Origin: Actinomycetota bacterium
GTDB lineage: Bacteria; Actinomycetota; Actinomycetes; S36-B12
Assembly (NCBI GenBank): GCA_947449035.1
Contig: CANFQC010000006.1
Coordinates: forward strand, 20,991-84,990
Direction: 5' to 3'
DNA length: 64,000 nucleotides
The notes under the pieces are model-generated. The model made no database searches. It worked only from the letters and a program-made list of their open reading frames with translations, and had not been told where the DNA came from. A program made the translations under genes and the position numbers. This document shows, piece by piece, positions 50,185 through 60,299 of this stretch. Position 1 is the first letter of the stretch. Each line of letters begins with the position of its first letter.

Positions 50185-51065
50185 ACCAGCTCATTCAGTC
50201 ACTCGTCGATGCGATCTCGGCCGGCGCCGTTCTCGGCCTGGCGGCACTCGCCATCGGCCTCGTGTTCGGAGTCATTCGCCTGGCCAACTTCGCTACCGGC
50301 GAGATCATCACGGCCGCTGCTTATTCGTTGATCCTCACCTGGGATCTTGGCTGGTACATCTCCATTCCCATCTCGATCATCGTTGCGGTGCTCATCTCGC
50401 TGCTGATGGAGCTTGCGGTCTTCTCGCGCATGCGCAATCACGGCCCCGCTACGCTGCTCATTGCCTCATTTGGCCTGAGCTTCTTGCTGCAGCGCGTCTA
50501 CGAACTGATCTTCGGCAACAACGTGCGCACGGCACCTATAGCGAGTGGCCTCGCCCAGTCCGTCGATATCGGTGGCATTCGCGTGCAGATGCTCTCGGTC
50601 ACCACGATCGTGCTGGCCGCGGTCCTGTTGATTGCCCTGCAACTGTTCCTGACCAAGACCAGCCTGGGCCTGCAGCTCAAGGCGGCAGCGGCTGACTTCA
50701 AGACAGCGCGTTTGGTCGGCATTCCCGCCGGTCGGGTGATCGGCCTCAGCTTCGCCTTGTCAGGCATCCTCGCCGCCGCAGTTGCCTTCGTGCTCACGGT
50801 GCAAAGCGGGGCCGTCGGCCCGAGCTTCGGCGTGCGCATCACGATCCTGGCTCTCGTCGGCGCGGTTATTGGCGGCATCGACAAGATCTCGGGCTCACTC
50901 GCCGGTGGATTCCTCGTCGGTTTCGCGACCTCGATGCTGGCGTCGTGGCTGCCGCAGGAAATGACTAACTTCAAGGATGCCTTCGTGTTCGTGCTGGTCA
51001 TCGCCGTACTTCTCTTCAAGCCCTCAGGCTTGCTGATCAAGGGTCGGGGGGTGGTCCGCACATGA
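50181..51065 (+). CDS. livH: branched-chain amino acid-type ABC permease (LivH-like)
   Basis: MNQLIQSLVDAISAGAVLGLAALAIGLVFGVIRLANFATGEIIT; polytopic. Confidence 0.93.
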   Translation: MNQLIQSLVDAISAGAVLGLAALAIGLVFGVIRLANFATGEIITAAAYSLILTWDLGWYISIPISIIVAVLISLLMELAVFSRMRNHGPATLLIASFGLSFLLQRVYELIFGNNVRTAPIASGLAQSVDIGGIRVQMLSVTTIVLAAVLLIALQLFLTKTSLGLQLKAAAADFKTARLVGIPAGRVIGLSFALSGILAAAVAFVLTVQSGAVGPSFGVRITILALVGAVIGGIDKISGSLAGGFLVGFATSMLASWLPQEMTNFKDAFVFVLVIAVLLFKPSGLLIKGRGVVRT

Positions 51066-52141
51066 GCACCTCATCTGCTGTCGACAAGTCCTCACTGCGC
51101 TGGCGCCTCGGCCCACTGTGGTCGCTGGTCAGCCTGCTCCTCATCGTCACCGCGGCGACCTTCATCACCGCATCCTTCGGCAAGAGCCTGCAGGTGCAGG
51201 TGCAGTACGCACTCGTCAGTCTCGTCATCGTCGTGGCCCTGCAGATCTTCATCGGCACCTCGGGCGTGCTCAGCTTTGGTCACGTGGCATTCGTGGCGAT
51301 GGGTGCCTGGACAGTCGGCTTGCTCACGATCGATCCCGTGCTCAAGGAAAATCTGCTCCCGGATCTCTTCCCATTCCTCATGCACGCGCAGGCGCCCTGG
51401 ATCCTCGCGGTGTTCATCGGTGCGGTAATCGGCGGGCTCTTGGCACTGATCGTGGCGCCAGTGCTGATGCGCCTCAATGGCCTTCAGGCGGGTATCGCTA
51501 CCTTCGCCTTGCTGGGCGTGGTGAACCTCGTTCTCACTTATTGGTCCAGCATCGGTCCGCGCTCTGGACAGTCGATGGTGGGTATTCCTGAGGTTCTCGA
51601 TTACAAGTTAGCCCTCGTCTTCGCTCTCAGTGCGATCATCTTCGCCTGGCTTTTCCAGCGCACCCGCCCGAGCCGACTACTGCGGGCAGCGCGCGAGGAT
51701 GGCATTGCGGCCGCAGCCTCGGGTATCAACATCGTGACCCAGCGCGTCATCGTGTTCGCAGTGTCCGGCGCTGTCGCCGGCGTCGCGGGTGGGCTCTTTG
51801 CACTCACCAACCGCGTGGTGCAGTCGAGCCAGCTCTACATCGACCTAACCTTCCTCACCTTGGCGATGCTCGTTCTCGGTGGAACGCTCTCCCTCAGTGG
51901 CGCGGTGGTCGGCACGCTCGTCTTCAGCGCCATTGACGTCTTCCTGACAAATCTTCAGTCGGGTATCGATATCGGCAGCGTGAGTCTGTCGATTCCGCAA
52001 GGAACGCGCCCGATCATCCTCGGCCTCATCCTGGTGCTGATGCTCATCTTCCGAGCTACCGGCCTTACCGGTGGTCGCGAATTCGTCTGGCCCTTCCGCA
52101 CGGTTCGCCCGTTGCCGGGTAACCCGCCCACCAACGAATAA
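51062..52141 (+). CDS. livM: branched-chain amino acid-type ABC permease (LivM-like)
   Basis: VQYALVSLVIVVALQIFIGTSGVLSFGHVAFVAMGAW; polytopic. Confidence 0.93.
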   Translation: MSTSSAVDKSSLRWRLGPLWSLVSLLLIVTAATFITASFGKSLQVQVQYALVSLVIVVALQIFIGTSGVLSFGHVAFVAMGAWTVGLLTIDPVLKENLLPDLFPFLMHAQAPWILAVFIGAVIGGLLALIVAPVLMRLNGLQAGIATFALLGVVNLVLTYWSSIGPRSGQSMVGIPEVLDYKLALVFALSAIIFAWLFQRTRPSRLLRAAREDGIAAAASGINIVTQRVIVFAVSGAVAGVAGGLFALTNRVVQSSQLYIDLTFLTLAMLVLGGTLSLSGAVVGTLVFSAIDVFLTNLQSGIDIGSVSLSIPQGTRPIILGLILVLMLIFRATGLTGGREFVWPFRTVRPLPGNPPTNE

Positions 52142-52152
52142 TCCCCGAGCAC

Positions 52153-52188
52153 GAAGAAGGGCGCGACCTGGTGGTCGCGCCCTTCTTC
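52153..52188. terminator. bidirectional intrinsic terminator
   Basis: GAAGAAGGGCGCGACC-tggt-GGTCGCGCCCTTCTTC, perfect 16-bp stem between convergent operons. Confidence 0.85.
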
Positions 52189-52200
52189 TTTGCCTTGAGG

Positions 52201-53805
52201 TCAGCCGGTGAGTCCGGTGATCATGGCGGCAAGCTGCTTACCGTGCTCATCGGCGAGCGCCGCCTGACGAAGCAGCGCTACTTGCTGCGCTGCATCGCTG
52301 CGGTTGGACACAGCGGGGAGTACCCGCATGATTTCGTTGAAACTGTGCATGCCACGGGCGTGTGTTTCGCCGTAGCCCTTGACGAGCTGCTGGCACTCCA
52401 CGATCTCGCAGGCGAGTGCATAGTTCGTGGCGGCGTATTCCCGCACCGTGGTGAGCCAGGTATCAATACGAGCCTGCTCGAGGCCGAAGCGCAGCGAGCG
52501 ACGACGGATCGGGCGGCAGCGGGCCATCGTGTACAGCATCGTGTACCCCCAGACCGATGTGGTCTGGAGCTTGATGCCCTTATGCGTAACCCGATGGATG
52601 ACCTTGTTGGCTGCCTTGGAGTTGAGCACCCAGCGGCCAAGTCCGGTGGGCAGCGTGTCAGTGATCTCCTCGACCTGCGGATGCAGATACTCGCGCACCT
52701 GCATCATCTGCTCGTCATTGACTCGAGCTTCCTTGCCGACGCGGTCAAAACGGCGAGCGCGGGTCTTATGGAAGGCCACTCGGATCGTGTCCTCGTAAGT
52801 CATCCACAATGCCGTGAAGCGCGCAGTCTCGGTGGTCAGGCGTGCATCGCCGTCGGGGTCGATCTCGAAAGCGGTGATCGAGGCAACTCTGTCCAAGTAC
52901 TCGTCTGCGTACCTGACGTCCTGGTACTCAGCAGTGCGCTTGATGCCGTTGACAAGCATGTGTCGCGAGGCCGCAGGGAAGGCGCTGATGCGCTCTGCCT
53001 GCGATGCGATCTTGCTGCCGACGAGGGCAGCAGGATTGACGATGGCGAGATCGACCTCGGCGGTGTGTGCGAGTTCGGCAGCGATGGCCTCCTCGACCTC
53101 GGCCGGGCGTGAACCCAGCGAGAGCTCGACTACCGGTCGCTGCGAGGCTGCCGCGACACGGAAGCCCTCCGAGAAAGCTCGCAAACTCGACTCGACACCC
53201 TTGCCACCTGAGCGGATGGCCTCTTCGAACTGCTCGCGAGTGAACGGCAAGGTGCCTGATGCCGCGATGGCGCCAAACAGCACAGCGCTGATGACAGAGC
53301 CGGTCTCGTCGGCGATACGTGCGAAGTCTCCGCGCCAGAATGACTTCGAGGCACCCAATGCAGCGTCGATGATCTCCTGGGAGTCAATGCGACCGTCACC
53401 CATGGCGGTGCGCTCAGGCATCGCGTAGGTACGACTCGTGGAGGCAATGAGCACGCTTCGATCAGGGGTGCAGAAGCCACGCTGAATTGCGCGACCGGCC
53501 TCCATCAGTTCAGAAGCCACCACGACGTCGACCTCGCCAGGTGTGGGCATGGTGCTCAGTACGGGGTAGCGCGGATTCGGGGAATCCTCGCGGGGAAAGA
53601 GCTCGACGTAGTAGACGGTGGCGCCGGTGCGCTGGGCGACGCCAGGCACTGAAGTGCTCTGGGCGAACCAGCCATTGTGCTCGGAGAGTGCCACGATCCA
53701 ATCGGAGAGCACGCCGCCGCCTTCACCGCCCATGGCGAGGATTGCCATGTTGATGGGTCGAGTGCGTCCAGCAGTGGCGGGGTTCGCCTGGGTCATCATC
53801 GTCAT
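52201..53805 (-). CDS. iorB: indolepyruvate:ferredoxin oxidoreductase beta subunit-type protein with C-terminal extension
   Basis: INMAILAMGGEGGGVLSDWIVALSEHNGWFAQSTSVPGVAQRTGATVYYVELFPR; 534 aa. Confidence 0.87.
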   Translation of the reverse strand: MTMMTQANPATAGRTRPINMAILAMGGEGGGVLSDWIVALSEHNGWFAQSTSVPGVAQRTGATVYYVELFPREDSPNPRYPVLSTMPTPGEVDVVVASELMEAGRAIQRGFCTPDRSVLIASTSRTYAMPERTAMGDGRIDSQEIIDAALGASKSFWRGDFARIADETGSVISAVLFGAIAASGTLPFTREQFEEAIRSGGKGVESSLRAFSEGFRVAAASQRPVVELSLGSRPAEVEEAIAAELAHTAEVDLAIVNPAALVGSKIASQAERISAFPAASRHMLVNGIKRTAEYQDVRYADEYLDRVASITAFEIDPDGDARLTTETARFTALWMTYEDTIRVAFHKTRARRFDRVGKEARVNDEQMMQVREYLHPQVEEITDTLPTGLGRWVLNSKAANKVIHRVTHKGIKLQTTSVWGYTMLYTMARCRPIRRRSLRFGLEQARIDTWLTTVREYAATNYALACEIVECQQLVKGYGETHARGMHSFNEIMRVLPAVSNRSDAAQQVALLRQAALADEHGKQLAAMITGLTG

Positions 53806-53832
53806 GTCAGTTCATTCCTCGTCGATCGTGGT

Positions 53833-56007
53833 TCAGGACGCAGCCGGCTCGATGCCGGTCAGTCGGCGCTCAATCCCACGCTGCAGCATTCCGATGTACC
53901 AGCGTCGGACGGCGAGCTTGGTGCGGTCCCAGCGGCTCGGGTTGGTGATGATCTGCGTCTGGTAGAACGACGGGCACAGTGCCGCTGCATGCGCATTCTC
54001 GCCACACAGGCCGCAGCCCACGCACGAGCTGATCACCTGGGCAATCGGATCGGTGCGCATCGGGTCAGGGTTATCGGCGATCGTGAGCGACGGGCAGCCT
54101 GAGATGCGGATGCACGAGTGATCGCCGGTGCAGGTCTCGGGGTCGACACCGAAGCGCTCGCGCACGACGCGCTTGCCTTCCTTGGCCGCCTTCGCCATTG
54201 CCGGCTTCTCGCGACGCATGCGGTTCAGGGTGCACTCGCTCTGGGCGATGATCACCTTGGGGCCGGCGTCGTCGCTGGTAAGTGCCTCCTTGAAGAGATC
54301 ACGCATCTCGTCGACCTTGTAGGTGTTCGTGGCGGTACGCGCCCACTTCACGCCGATACCTCTTACCGCAGCCTCGATCGGGTGCTTGGTGGAGCGAATC
54401 GGATTGTCTGCTGCAGAGGACAGCACGTCTTGGCCACCTGTGGCGGCGCTGTAGGCGTTGTCGACGATCACCAGCAGTTGGTCGTTCTCGTTGAAGACGG
54501 CGTTGCCCACGCCTGAGGTCAGGCCGTTATGCCAGAAGCCGCCGTCGCCCATCACGGCGATCGGACGCTTCATCGCACCCGATCCATTGAGTGCTGAAGC
54601 GGCAGCCGAGCCCAGGCCGTAGCCCATGGTGGTGGCGCCGATATTGAAAGGCGCATTGATGCTGAACAGGTGACAGCCGATGTCGGCGCTCACGTAGTGC
54701 TCCCCAACCTCACGCTGGGCGAGAGTGAGTGCGGCGAAGATCGGACGCTCGGGGCAGCCTGTGCAAAAGCCCGGAGGACGACCTTGAACGAGGTCAGTAG
54801 CGATGCGCGGAGCAAGGGGGTAACGCGGATCGTCGGCAGGCAGTGCCAGTACCGGAAGTTCGACACCTTCGAGGGATTCAGGGGCGTACTTCTGCATGAA
54901 TGCCAGCACGCCCTTGGTGACTGCTGCGGGGGTGTACTCGCCTGCGACCGGGAGAACGTCCTTGCCATGCAGCTTCACGGTGGCGTCGTTTCGGCGAAGC
55001 ACGGCCTGGATGTTCTGCTCGATGTAGTCGGGCTGACCCTCTTCGACGAGGAGCACCGCACGCTTGCCCTTGCAGAACTCGACAACCTCGTCGTCGATGA
55101 CGGGGTAGGTGACGTTCATGATGTACAGGGGAATCTTGCTCTCGCCGTAGATATCCGAGAGACCGAGAAGCTCGAGTGCTCGGTTGACGTTATTGAACAG
55201 GCCACCTTGCAAGATGATGCCGATGTCCTGGCCTTCACCCGGCAGATACTCGTTGAGCTTGTTCTCCTTGATGAATTCGACGGCAGCGGGCCACCTCTTG
55301 GTGAGCTTCTCTTGCTCATGTGCGAAATTCATCGGGGGCAGCACGATGCGGCTGAGATCGCGCTCGGGGTTCTCGACGGCTTCCTTGATGGTCATCTTCG
55401 GACGCTTGTTGTCCTTGGCGATGAACGACCCGTGCAGATGGCACGAGCGCAGGCGCAATTCGAGGATCACAGGGGTATTGCTTGCCTCGGAGAGTTCGAA
55501 GCCCTTCTCGACCATGTCGACGATGGCGGTCAGGTTCGGCCTCGGATCCAGCAGCCACATCTGCGACTTCATCGCGAAGGCGTGGGTGCGCTCCTGCATG
55601 ATGCTGGAGCCCTCTCCGTAGTCCTCACCGATGATGACGAGCGCACCACCACGCACGCCACCCGAGGACAGGTTCGCGAGAGCGTCTGAGGCCACGTTGA
55701 AGCCGACCGTTGACTTGAACGTGATGGCGCCACGAAGCGGGTAGTGCACCGAGGCGCCGAGCATGGCGCCAGCAGTCGCCTCGGACGCACTGTTCTCGAA
55801 GTAGATATCGAGCTCGTCGAGGATCTCCTGCGCATCGCCGAGAACATCCATCAGATGCGAGATGGGAGCGCCCTGGTAGCCACCCACATAGGACACACCT
55901 GACTGCAGCAGGCCCTTGGTGACGGCGAGGATGCCCTCGCCGTGGAACTCCTGGCCCTCGCCAATGCGCAGGGCCTTAACCTCGGTGGCAAATGAGCGTT
56001 CAGCCAT
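53833..56007 (-). CDS. iorA: indolepyruvate:ferredoxin oxidoreductase alpha subunit (TPP-dependent)
   Basis: SYVGGYQGAPISHLMDVLGDAQEILDELDIYFENSASEATAGAMLGASVHYPLRGAITFKSTVG; RPPGFCTGCPERPIFAAL; C-terminal CVGCGLCGENAHAAALCPSF. Confidence 0.93.
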   Translation of the reverse strand: MAERSFATEVKALRIGEGQEFHGEGILAVTKGLLQSGVSYVGGYQGAPISHLMDVLGDAQEILDELDIYFENSASEATAGAMLGASVHYPLRGAITFKSTVGFNVASDALANLSSGGVRGGALVIIGEDYGEGSSIMQERTHAFAMKSQMWLLDPRPNLTAIVDMVEKGFELSEASNTPVILELRLRSCHLHGSFIAKDNKRPKMTIKEAVENPERDLSRIVLPPMNFAHEQEKLTKRWPAAVEFIKENKLNEYLPGEGQDIGIILQGGLFNNVNRALELLGLSDIYGESKIPLYIMNVTYPVIDDEVVEFCKGKRAVLLVEEGQPDYIEQNIQAVLRRNDATVKLHGKDVLPVAGEYTPAAVTKGVLAFMQKYAPESLEGVELPVLALPADDPRYPLAPRIATDLVQGRPPGFCTGCPERPIFAALTLAQREVGEHYVSADIGCHLFSINAPFNIGATTMGYGLGSAAASALNGSGAMKRPIAVMGDGGFWHNGLTSGVGNAVFNENDQLLVIVDNAYSAATGGQDVLSSAADNPIRSTKHPIEAAVRGIGVKWARTATNTYKVDEMRDLFKEALTSDDAGPKVIIAQSECTLNRMRREKPAMAKAAKEGKRVVRERFGVDPETCTGDHSCIRISGCPSLTIADNPDPMRTDPIAQVISSCVGCGLCGENAHAAALCPSFYQTQIITNPSRWDRTKLAVRRWYIGMLQRGIERRLTGIEPAAS

Positions 56008-56056
56008 TGTTGCTCTTTCCTCGATGATGGTGCGGAGTATCAGTAATGCAGGTGTG

Positions 56057-57127
56057 TCAGGAAGCGTTTAGTGCGTGGATGACGGCAGTTGTGACGCCCT
56101 CAGTATCGGATGTGCCGCCGAGATCCGCAGTTCGAGTCGCGGGGGAGGCGAGGGTGGCCGCGATGGCCACCATGATGCGGTCACTGATTTCGGTGTGGCC
56201 GAGGTGCTCGAGCATCATTGCCCCGGACCAGATGGCCGCGATCGGGTTCGCGATGCCCTTGCCCATGATGTCGGGGGCGGAGCCGTGCACCGGCTCGAAC
56301 ATCGAGGGGTAGCGGCGCTCGGGGTCGAGGTTCGCGGATGCTGCGATACCCAGGCTGCCGACTGTGGCAGCGGCGAGATCACTCAAGATGTCGCCGAAGA
56401 GATTCGAAGCGACGATGACATCGAACTCATGCGGGCGTTGCACGAGTTCTGCCGCCAGCGCATCGATGAGCACCTTGCGGGTTGCGACGCCTGGGTAGCG
56501 AGTGGCGACGTCGTCGACGACTTCGTCCCAAAAGGGCATCGTGTGAATGATTCCGTTCGACTTGGTCGCCGAGGTCAACTTCGATCGTCGTGCTACCGCC
56601 TGCTCGAAGGCATAGCCGGCCACGCGCTCAATTCCCGTGCGCGTGAAGACGTTCTCCTGGATCGCGAACTCACGCTCCGTGCCACGACCAAAGCGACCGC
56701 CGAGCTCGGAGTACTCGCCCTCGGTGTTCTCGCGAACGATAACCATGTCGATGCGTGCGTCGGCGGGGATCACGACGCGGACGGGCACGCCATCGAACTG
56801 GCGCACCGGGCGCAGGTTCACGTACTGGTCGAACGCGCGGCGGATGGGGATCAGCAGGCCCCACAGTGACTCGTGATCGGCGACGTCGGGGCGGCCAACT
56901 GCACCGAGAAAGACCGCATCGCTCTGGCTGAGTTGATCGATGCCGTCACTCGGCATCATCGAGCCATTGGCGACGAGGTAGTCGCAGCCCCAGTCGAGCC
57001 AATTCCAGTCGACGCTTACACCTGACTGCGCTGCGGCGTGGTCGATGACCCGCGTGGCAGCTGGGAGAACCTCGTTGCCGATTCCGTCACCGGGGATCGT
57101 TGCGATGGTCAGGCGTGAATTCGTCAT
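56057..57127 (-). CDS. isocitrate/isopropylmalate dehydrogenase family (tartrate/D-malate dehydrogenase-like)
   Basis: IATIPGDGIGNEVLPAATRV; DMVIVRENTEGEYSELGGRFGRGTEREFAIQENVFTRTGIERV; YPSMFEPVHGSAPDIMGKGIANPIA. Confidence 0.88.
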   Translation of the reverse strand: MTNSRLTIATIPGDGIGNEVLPAATRVIDHAAAQSGVSVDWNWLDWGCDYLVANGSMMPSDGIDQLSQSDAVFLGAVGRPDVADHESLWGLLIPIRRAFDQYVNLRPVRQFDGVPVRVVIPADARIDMVIVRENTEGEYSELGGRFGRGTEREFAIQENVFTRTGIERVAGYAFEQAVARRSKLTSATKSNGIIHTMPFWDEVVDDVATRYPGVATRKVLIDALAAELVQRPHEFDVIVASNLFGDILSDLAAATVGSLGIAASANLDPERRYPSMFEPVHGSAPDIMGKGIANPIAAIWSGAMMLEHLGHTEISDRIMVAIAATLASPATRTADLGGTSDTEGVTTAVIHALNAS

Positions 57128-57129
57128 CG

Positions 57130-58236
57130 TCAGGCGAGTTCCTGATGTCCGCCGTTGTCTTCATACACGGTCTCGGCGAACAAAGCGAGCGAGTTGATCA
57201 TCGGGAAGTCATTGAACGAGAACAGGAACGCAGGGTTGGAGGCGTCGTCATTGTGATGCTCATGCCACGACCATGACGGCACGACGAAAATGTCGTGCTC
57301 CTTCCAGTCATAGCGCTTGCCGTCGATGATCGAATGACCCTTGCCCTCGGCCACGTGGTACACCACTGAGCCGGTGTGGCGATGGGCCTTCGAGGCGAAG
57401 CCGGGCTTGAGCATCTGCATGTGAGCACCCATGGTCGGCATGACCGAGCCACCGGTGTGCGGATTGACGTATTCCATGATCACGCCGTCGTACTCGGTGC
57501 CATCAGAGACCTTGCCGAAGTTCACGAGGGCATCGCGGGTCTGGGCCCATGGGTAGCCGAGCAGAGGGGAGTACGGCTTGCCCCAGTTGCGGTTGGCTGG
57601 CTTGAGGGTGCCACTGCCGTGGGTAAGGATCGAGGTGTTATTCACCTTGCCTGGTACCTGGTACAGATCGGGATGCACTTCGTAGAAGTTGGCGTCGAGT
57701 GCATTGACGAGCGGAATGTCGAGTCCGTCTTGCCAGATGACGAAGTTGTCAGCGGCCTCATTGCCGTGCTCATGCCAGGTTCCACCAGGCGTGATGGCGA
57801 AGTCATTGGGGCCAACCTTGAGGCGATCGCCATCAACGATGGTCCAAGCGCCTGAGCCCTCGATCACGAAGCGCAGCGCGCTGGCGGCATGGCGATGAGC
57901 GGTCATGGACTCACCGGGGTTCATGATCTGGATACCGGTGTAGAGCAGGCCGACGGCGGCAGCGATGTCGCGCCGACCATCGTTGACCAGGTAGACCACT
58001 CGGCGACCGGCATCCTTGCCCTGTACAAGACGCGCCGATTCGACGACGAAGGGGCGCATCTGCTCGTAGCTCCAGAACATCGGGATGCTCTTGGGCTGGG
58101 GATACCAGGGCTCGATCTCATTGGCGACGTTCCACAGGGCACCAGAGCCCACGGCATCAAGTCGCGCGTAGAAGTCCTCGAGCTCAGCGGTGTCGTGAAC
58201 TCGTGCGCGCCCGGCAATGTCCTCGATCTTCGCCAT
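57130..58236 (-). CDS. gentisate 1,2-dioxygenase-like bicupin
   Basis: MNPGESMTAHRHAASALRFVIEGSGAWTIVDGDRLKVGPNDFAITPGGTWHEHGNE...KAHRHTGSVVYHVAEGKGHSIIDGKRYDWKEHDIFVVPSWSWHEH; start MAKIEDIAGRAR. Confidence 0.9.
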   Translation of the reverse strand: MAKIEDIAGRARVHDTAELEDFYARLDAVGSGALWNVANEIEPWYPQPKSIPMFWSYEQMRPFVVESARLVQGKDAGRRVVYLVNDGRRDIAAAVGLLYTGIQIMNPGESMTAHRHAASALRFVIEGSGAWTIVDGDRLKVGPNDFAITPGGTWHEHGNEAADNFVIWQDGLDIPLVNALDANFYEVHPDLYQVPGKVNNTSILTHGSGTLKPANRNWGKPYSPLLGYPWAQTRDALVNFGKVSDGTEYDGVIMEYVNPHTGGSVMPTMGAHMQMLKPGFASKAHRHTGSVVYHVAEGKGHSIIDGKRYDWKEHDIFVVPSWSWHEHHNDDASNPAFLFSFNDFPMINSLALFAETVYEDNGGHQELA

Positions 58237-58308
58237 ATGTCTCACCCCTATATATGTGTCTCTGGCGGGTATTCCGTGGGGGAAGCCCACGAAAAGGCTA
58301 CCGTGATC

Positions 58309-58320
58309 TTTGATCAAATG
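58309..58320. promoter_or_regulatory. TTTGATCAAATG element in divergent gentisate dioxygenase/nitrilase promoter
   Basis: Contains perfect 10-bp palindrome TTTGATCAAA; 11 nt shared with 47397-47407. Confidence 0.5.
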
Positions 58321-58370
58321 CTACCCTTTATCGAATCCTCCCGAATGGGAATCAACTGAAGGCGAGTCCG

Positions 58371-59369
58371 GTGATCACCTATCCCCAGTTCCGTGCCGCG
58401 GCCGTGCAGGCTGCGCCGGTCTTCCTGGATACCGACGCCACGATCGAGAAGGCTTGCCGGCTCATTGCCGAGGCTGCCGCCGGCGGTGCCAAACTCGTCG
58501 TGTTCCCCGAGGTCTTCGTGCCGGGCTACCCGTATTGGAACTGGACCATGACCCCGGTCAAGGGCAGCGCCTGGTTCGAGAAGCTGTTCCGTGCCGCCAT
58601 CAATGTTCCCGGTCCTGAGGTTGACGCCCTGCGCATCGCTGCGCGGGACGCCGGTGCGCACGTCGTGATCGGCATCAACGAACGCGATCCGTACTCGATG
58701 GGCACCCTCTATAACTCCCTGCTCTTCATCGATGATTCGGGCGAGGTCATCGGTGTGCATCGAAAGTTGGTGCCGACCTGGGCCGAGAAGCTCACCTGGG
58801 CCGGCGGCGACGGCAGTTCGCTGCGTGTCTACGACACGTCGATCGGCCGCCTTGGCGGCCTGGCCTGCGGTGAGAACACCAACACGCTTGCTCGCTTCGC
58901 CCTGCTGGCCCAAGGCGAGAACATCCATACGGCCAACTACATTTCACTTCCTACAGCTCCGGCCGACTACGACATGGTCGAAGCGATCAAGGTCCGCGCG
59001 GCAGCCCATTCGTTCGAGGGCAAGGTCTTCACTGTCGTCGCGTGCTCGGCGATCACACCCGAGATTGTTGACGCCGTTGCTCATGACGACGAATCACGCG
59101 CCATGCTCGAGCGCAAGCATTCGGCATTTAGCGGCATCTTCGGTCCCGATGGTCGTCTCATCAGTGAGCCACTCATTGATGATGAGGGCATCGTCTACGC
59201 CGATATCGATCTCAATAAGTGCATCCAGCCCAAGCAGATGCACGACATCATCGGGCACTACAACCGCTTCGACGTGTTCCAGCTGCACGTGAATCGCGCC
59301 TCGCAGCCAAAGATCGTCTTCAACGAACTCCCTCCCGTCGAACTCGACGCGGACTCCACCGAGCTCTAA
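58371..59369 (+). CDS. nitrilase-type carbon-nitrogen hydrolase
   Basis: LVVFPEVFVPGYPYWNW; HRKLVPTWAEKLTWAGGDGSSL; catalytic LGGLACGENTNTLARF; GTG start. Confidence 0.92.
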   Translation: MITYPQFRAAAVQAAPVFLDTDATIEKACRLIAEAAAGGAKLVVFPEVFVPGYPYWNWTMTPVKGSAWFEKLFRAAINVPGPEVDALRIAARDAGAHVVIGINERDPYSMGTLYNSLLFIDDSGEVIGVHRKLVPTWAEKLTWAGGDGSSLRVYDTSIGRLGGLACGENTNTLARFALLAQGENIHTANYISLPTAPADYDMVEAIKVRAAAHSFEGKVFTVVACSAITPEIVDAVAHDDESRAMLERKHSAFSGIFGPDGRLISEPLIDDEGIVYADIDLNKCIQPKQMHDIIGHYNRFDVFQLHVNRASQPKIVFNELPPVELDADSTEL

Positions 59370-59398
59370 CTTCACCAACCAACATCAGGAGAAATCGC

Positions 59399-60298
59399 AT
59401 GCGTTTCGTCACTTACAGCACCGCGGCACAGGCTGATCCTCGAATCGGTCTCGTCGTCAACGGCGACACCGTCGTCGACCTTCGTGCCGCTCTTGCCGGC
59501 ACCGTCGACGTTCCCGTGAAGCTGATCGACTACATCGCCGCAGGTGAGGAGCTGCATGCCAAGGTGCGCGCTGCTGCGTCAGCGGGAGCATGGGCAGCAG
59601 GCACGACTTCGCCGCTCGCCGATGCACGCCTGCACGCGCCGCTGCGCCCCGGCAAGGTGGTCGGTGTTGGTCTCAACTACGTCGAGCACGTCGAAGAGTC
59701 GAGCCGCACGCTCGATACCGACAAGGAGCTCCCGACTCGTCCGGTGCTGTTCAGCAAGCCGGGCACTGCAGTCGTCGGCCCCAATGAGCCCATTCAGCAC
59801 AACGGCGCCATGACCCAGCAGCTCGACTGGGAGTGCGAGCTCGCCGTGGTCATCGGCGCGGCTGCACGCAACGTCACCGAGGGTGATGCGCTCAAGCACG
59901 TGTTCGGCTACAGCATCGTCAACGACATCAGTGCTCGCGATCAACGTCGATCAGGCCAGTGGTTCTTCTCCAAGGGACAAGATTCCTACTGCCCGTTCGG
60001 CCCGATGATTGTTACCACTGACGAGATCACTGACCCGCACACCCTGCAGCTGTCGCTCACGGTCAATGGCGATCAGCGACAGAATGGCAACTCCAAGCAC
60101 ATGCTGTTCAAGATCCCGACCCTCATTGCCGACATCAGCTCGGGCGTTACCCTCGAGCCGGGCGATGTCATCGCCACCGGTTCACCCCAGGGCGTGGGTG
60201 CGGCAATGAACCCGCCGACCTTCCTGCAGCCCGGTGACGTCGTGGCGTGCACGATCGACGCCATCGGCACTCTCAGCAACCCGGTCGTGGCGGTCTGA
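59399..60298 (+). CDS. fumarylacetoacetate hydrolase family protein (candidate maleyl-/fumarylpyruvate hydrolase)
   Basis: KVVGVGLNYVEHVEES; PVLFSKPGTAVVGPNEPI; DWECELAVVIGAAARNV; GYSIVNDISARDQ; GDVIATGSPQGVGAAMNPP. Confidence 0.92.
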   Translation: MRFVTYSTAAQADPRIGLVVNGDTVVDLRAALAGTVDVPVKLIDYIAAGEELHAKVRAAASAGAWAAGTTSPLADARLHAPLRPGKVVGVGLNYVEHVEESSRTLDTDKELPTRPVLFSKPGTAVVGPNEPIQHNGAMTQQLDWECELAVVIGAAARNVTEGDALKHVFGYSIVNDISARDQRRSGQWFFSKGQDSYCPFGPMIVTTDEITDPHTLQLSLTVNGDQRQNGNSKHMLFKIPTLIADISSGVTLEPGDVIATGSPQGVGAAMNPPTFLQPGDVVACTIDAIGTLSNPVVAV

Positions 60299-60299
60299 C

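Noticed and set aside
54670-55689. 339-aa ORF on the plus strand
   Set aside because: Antisense to iorA; no domain signature.
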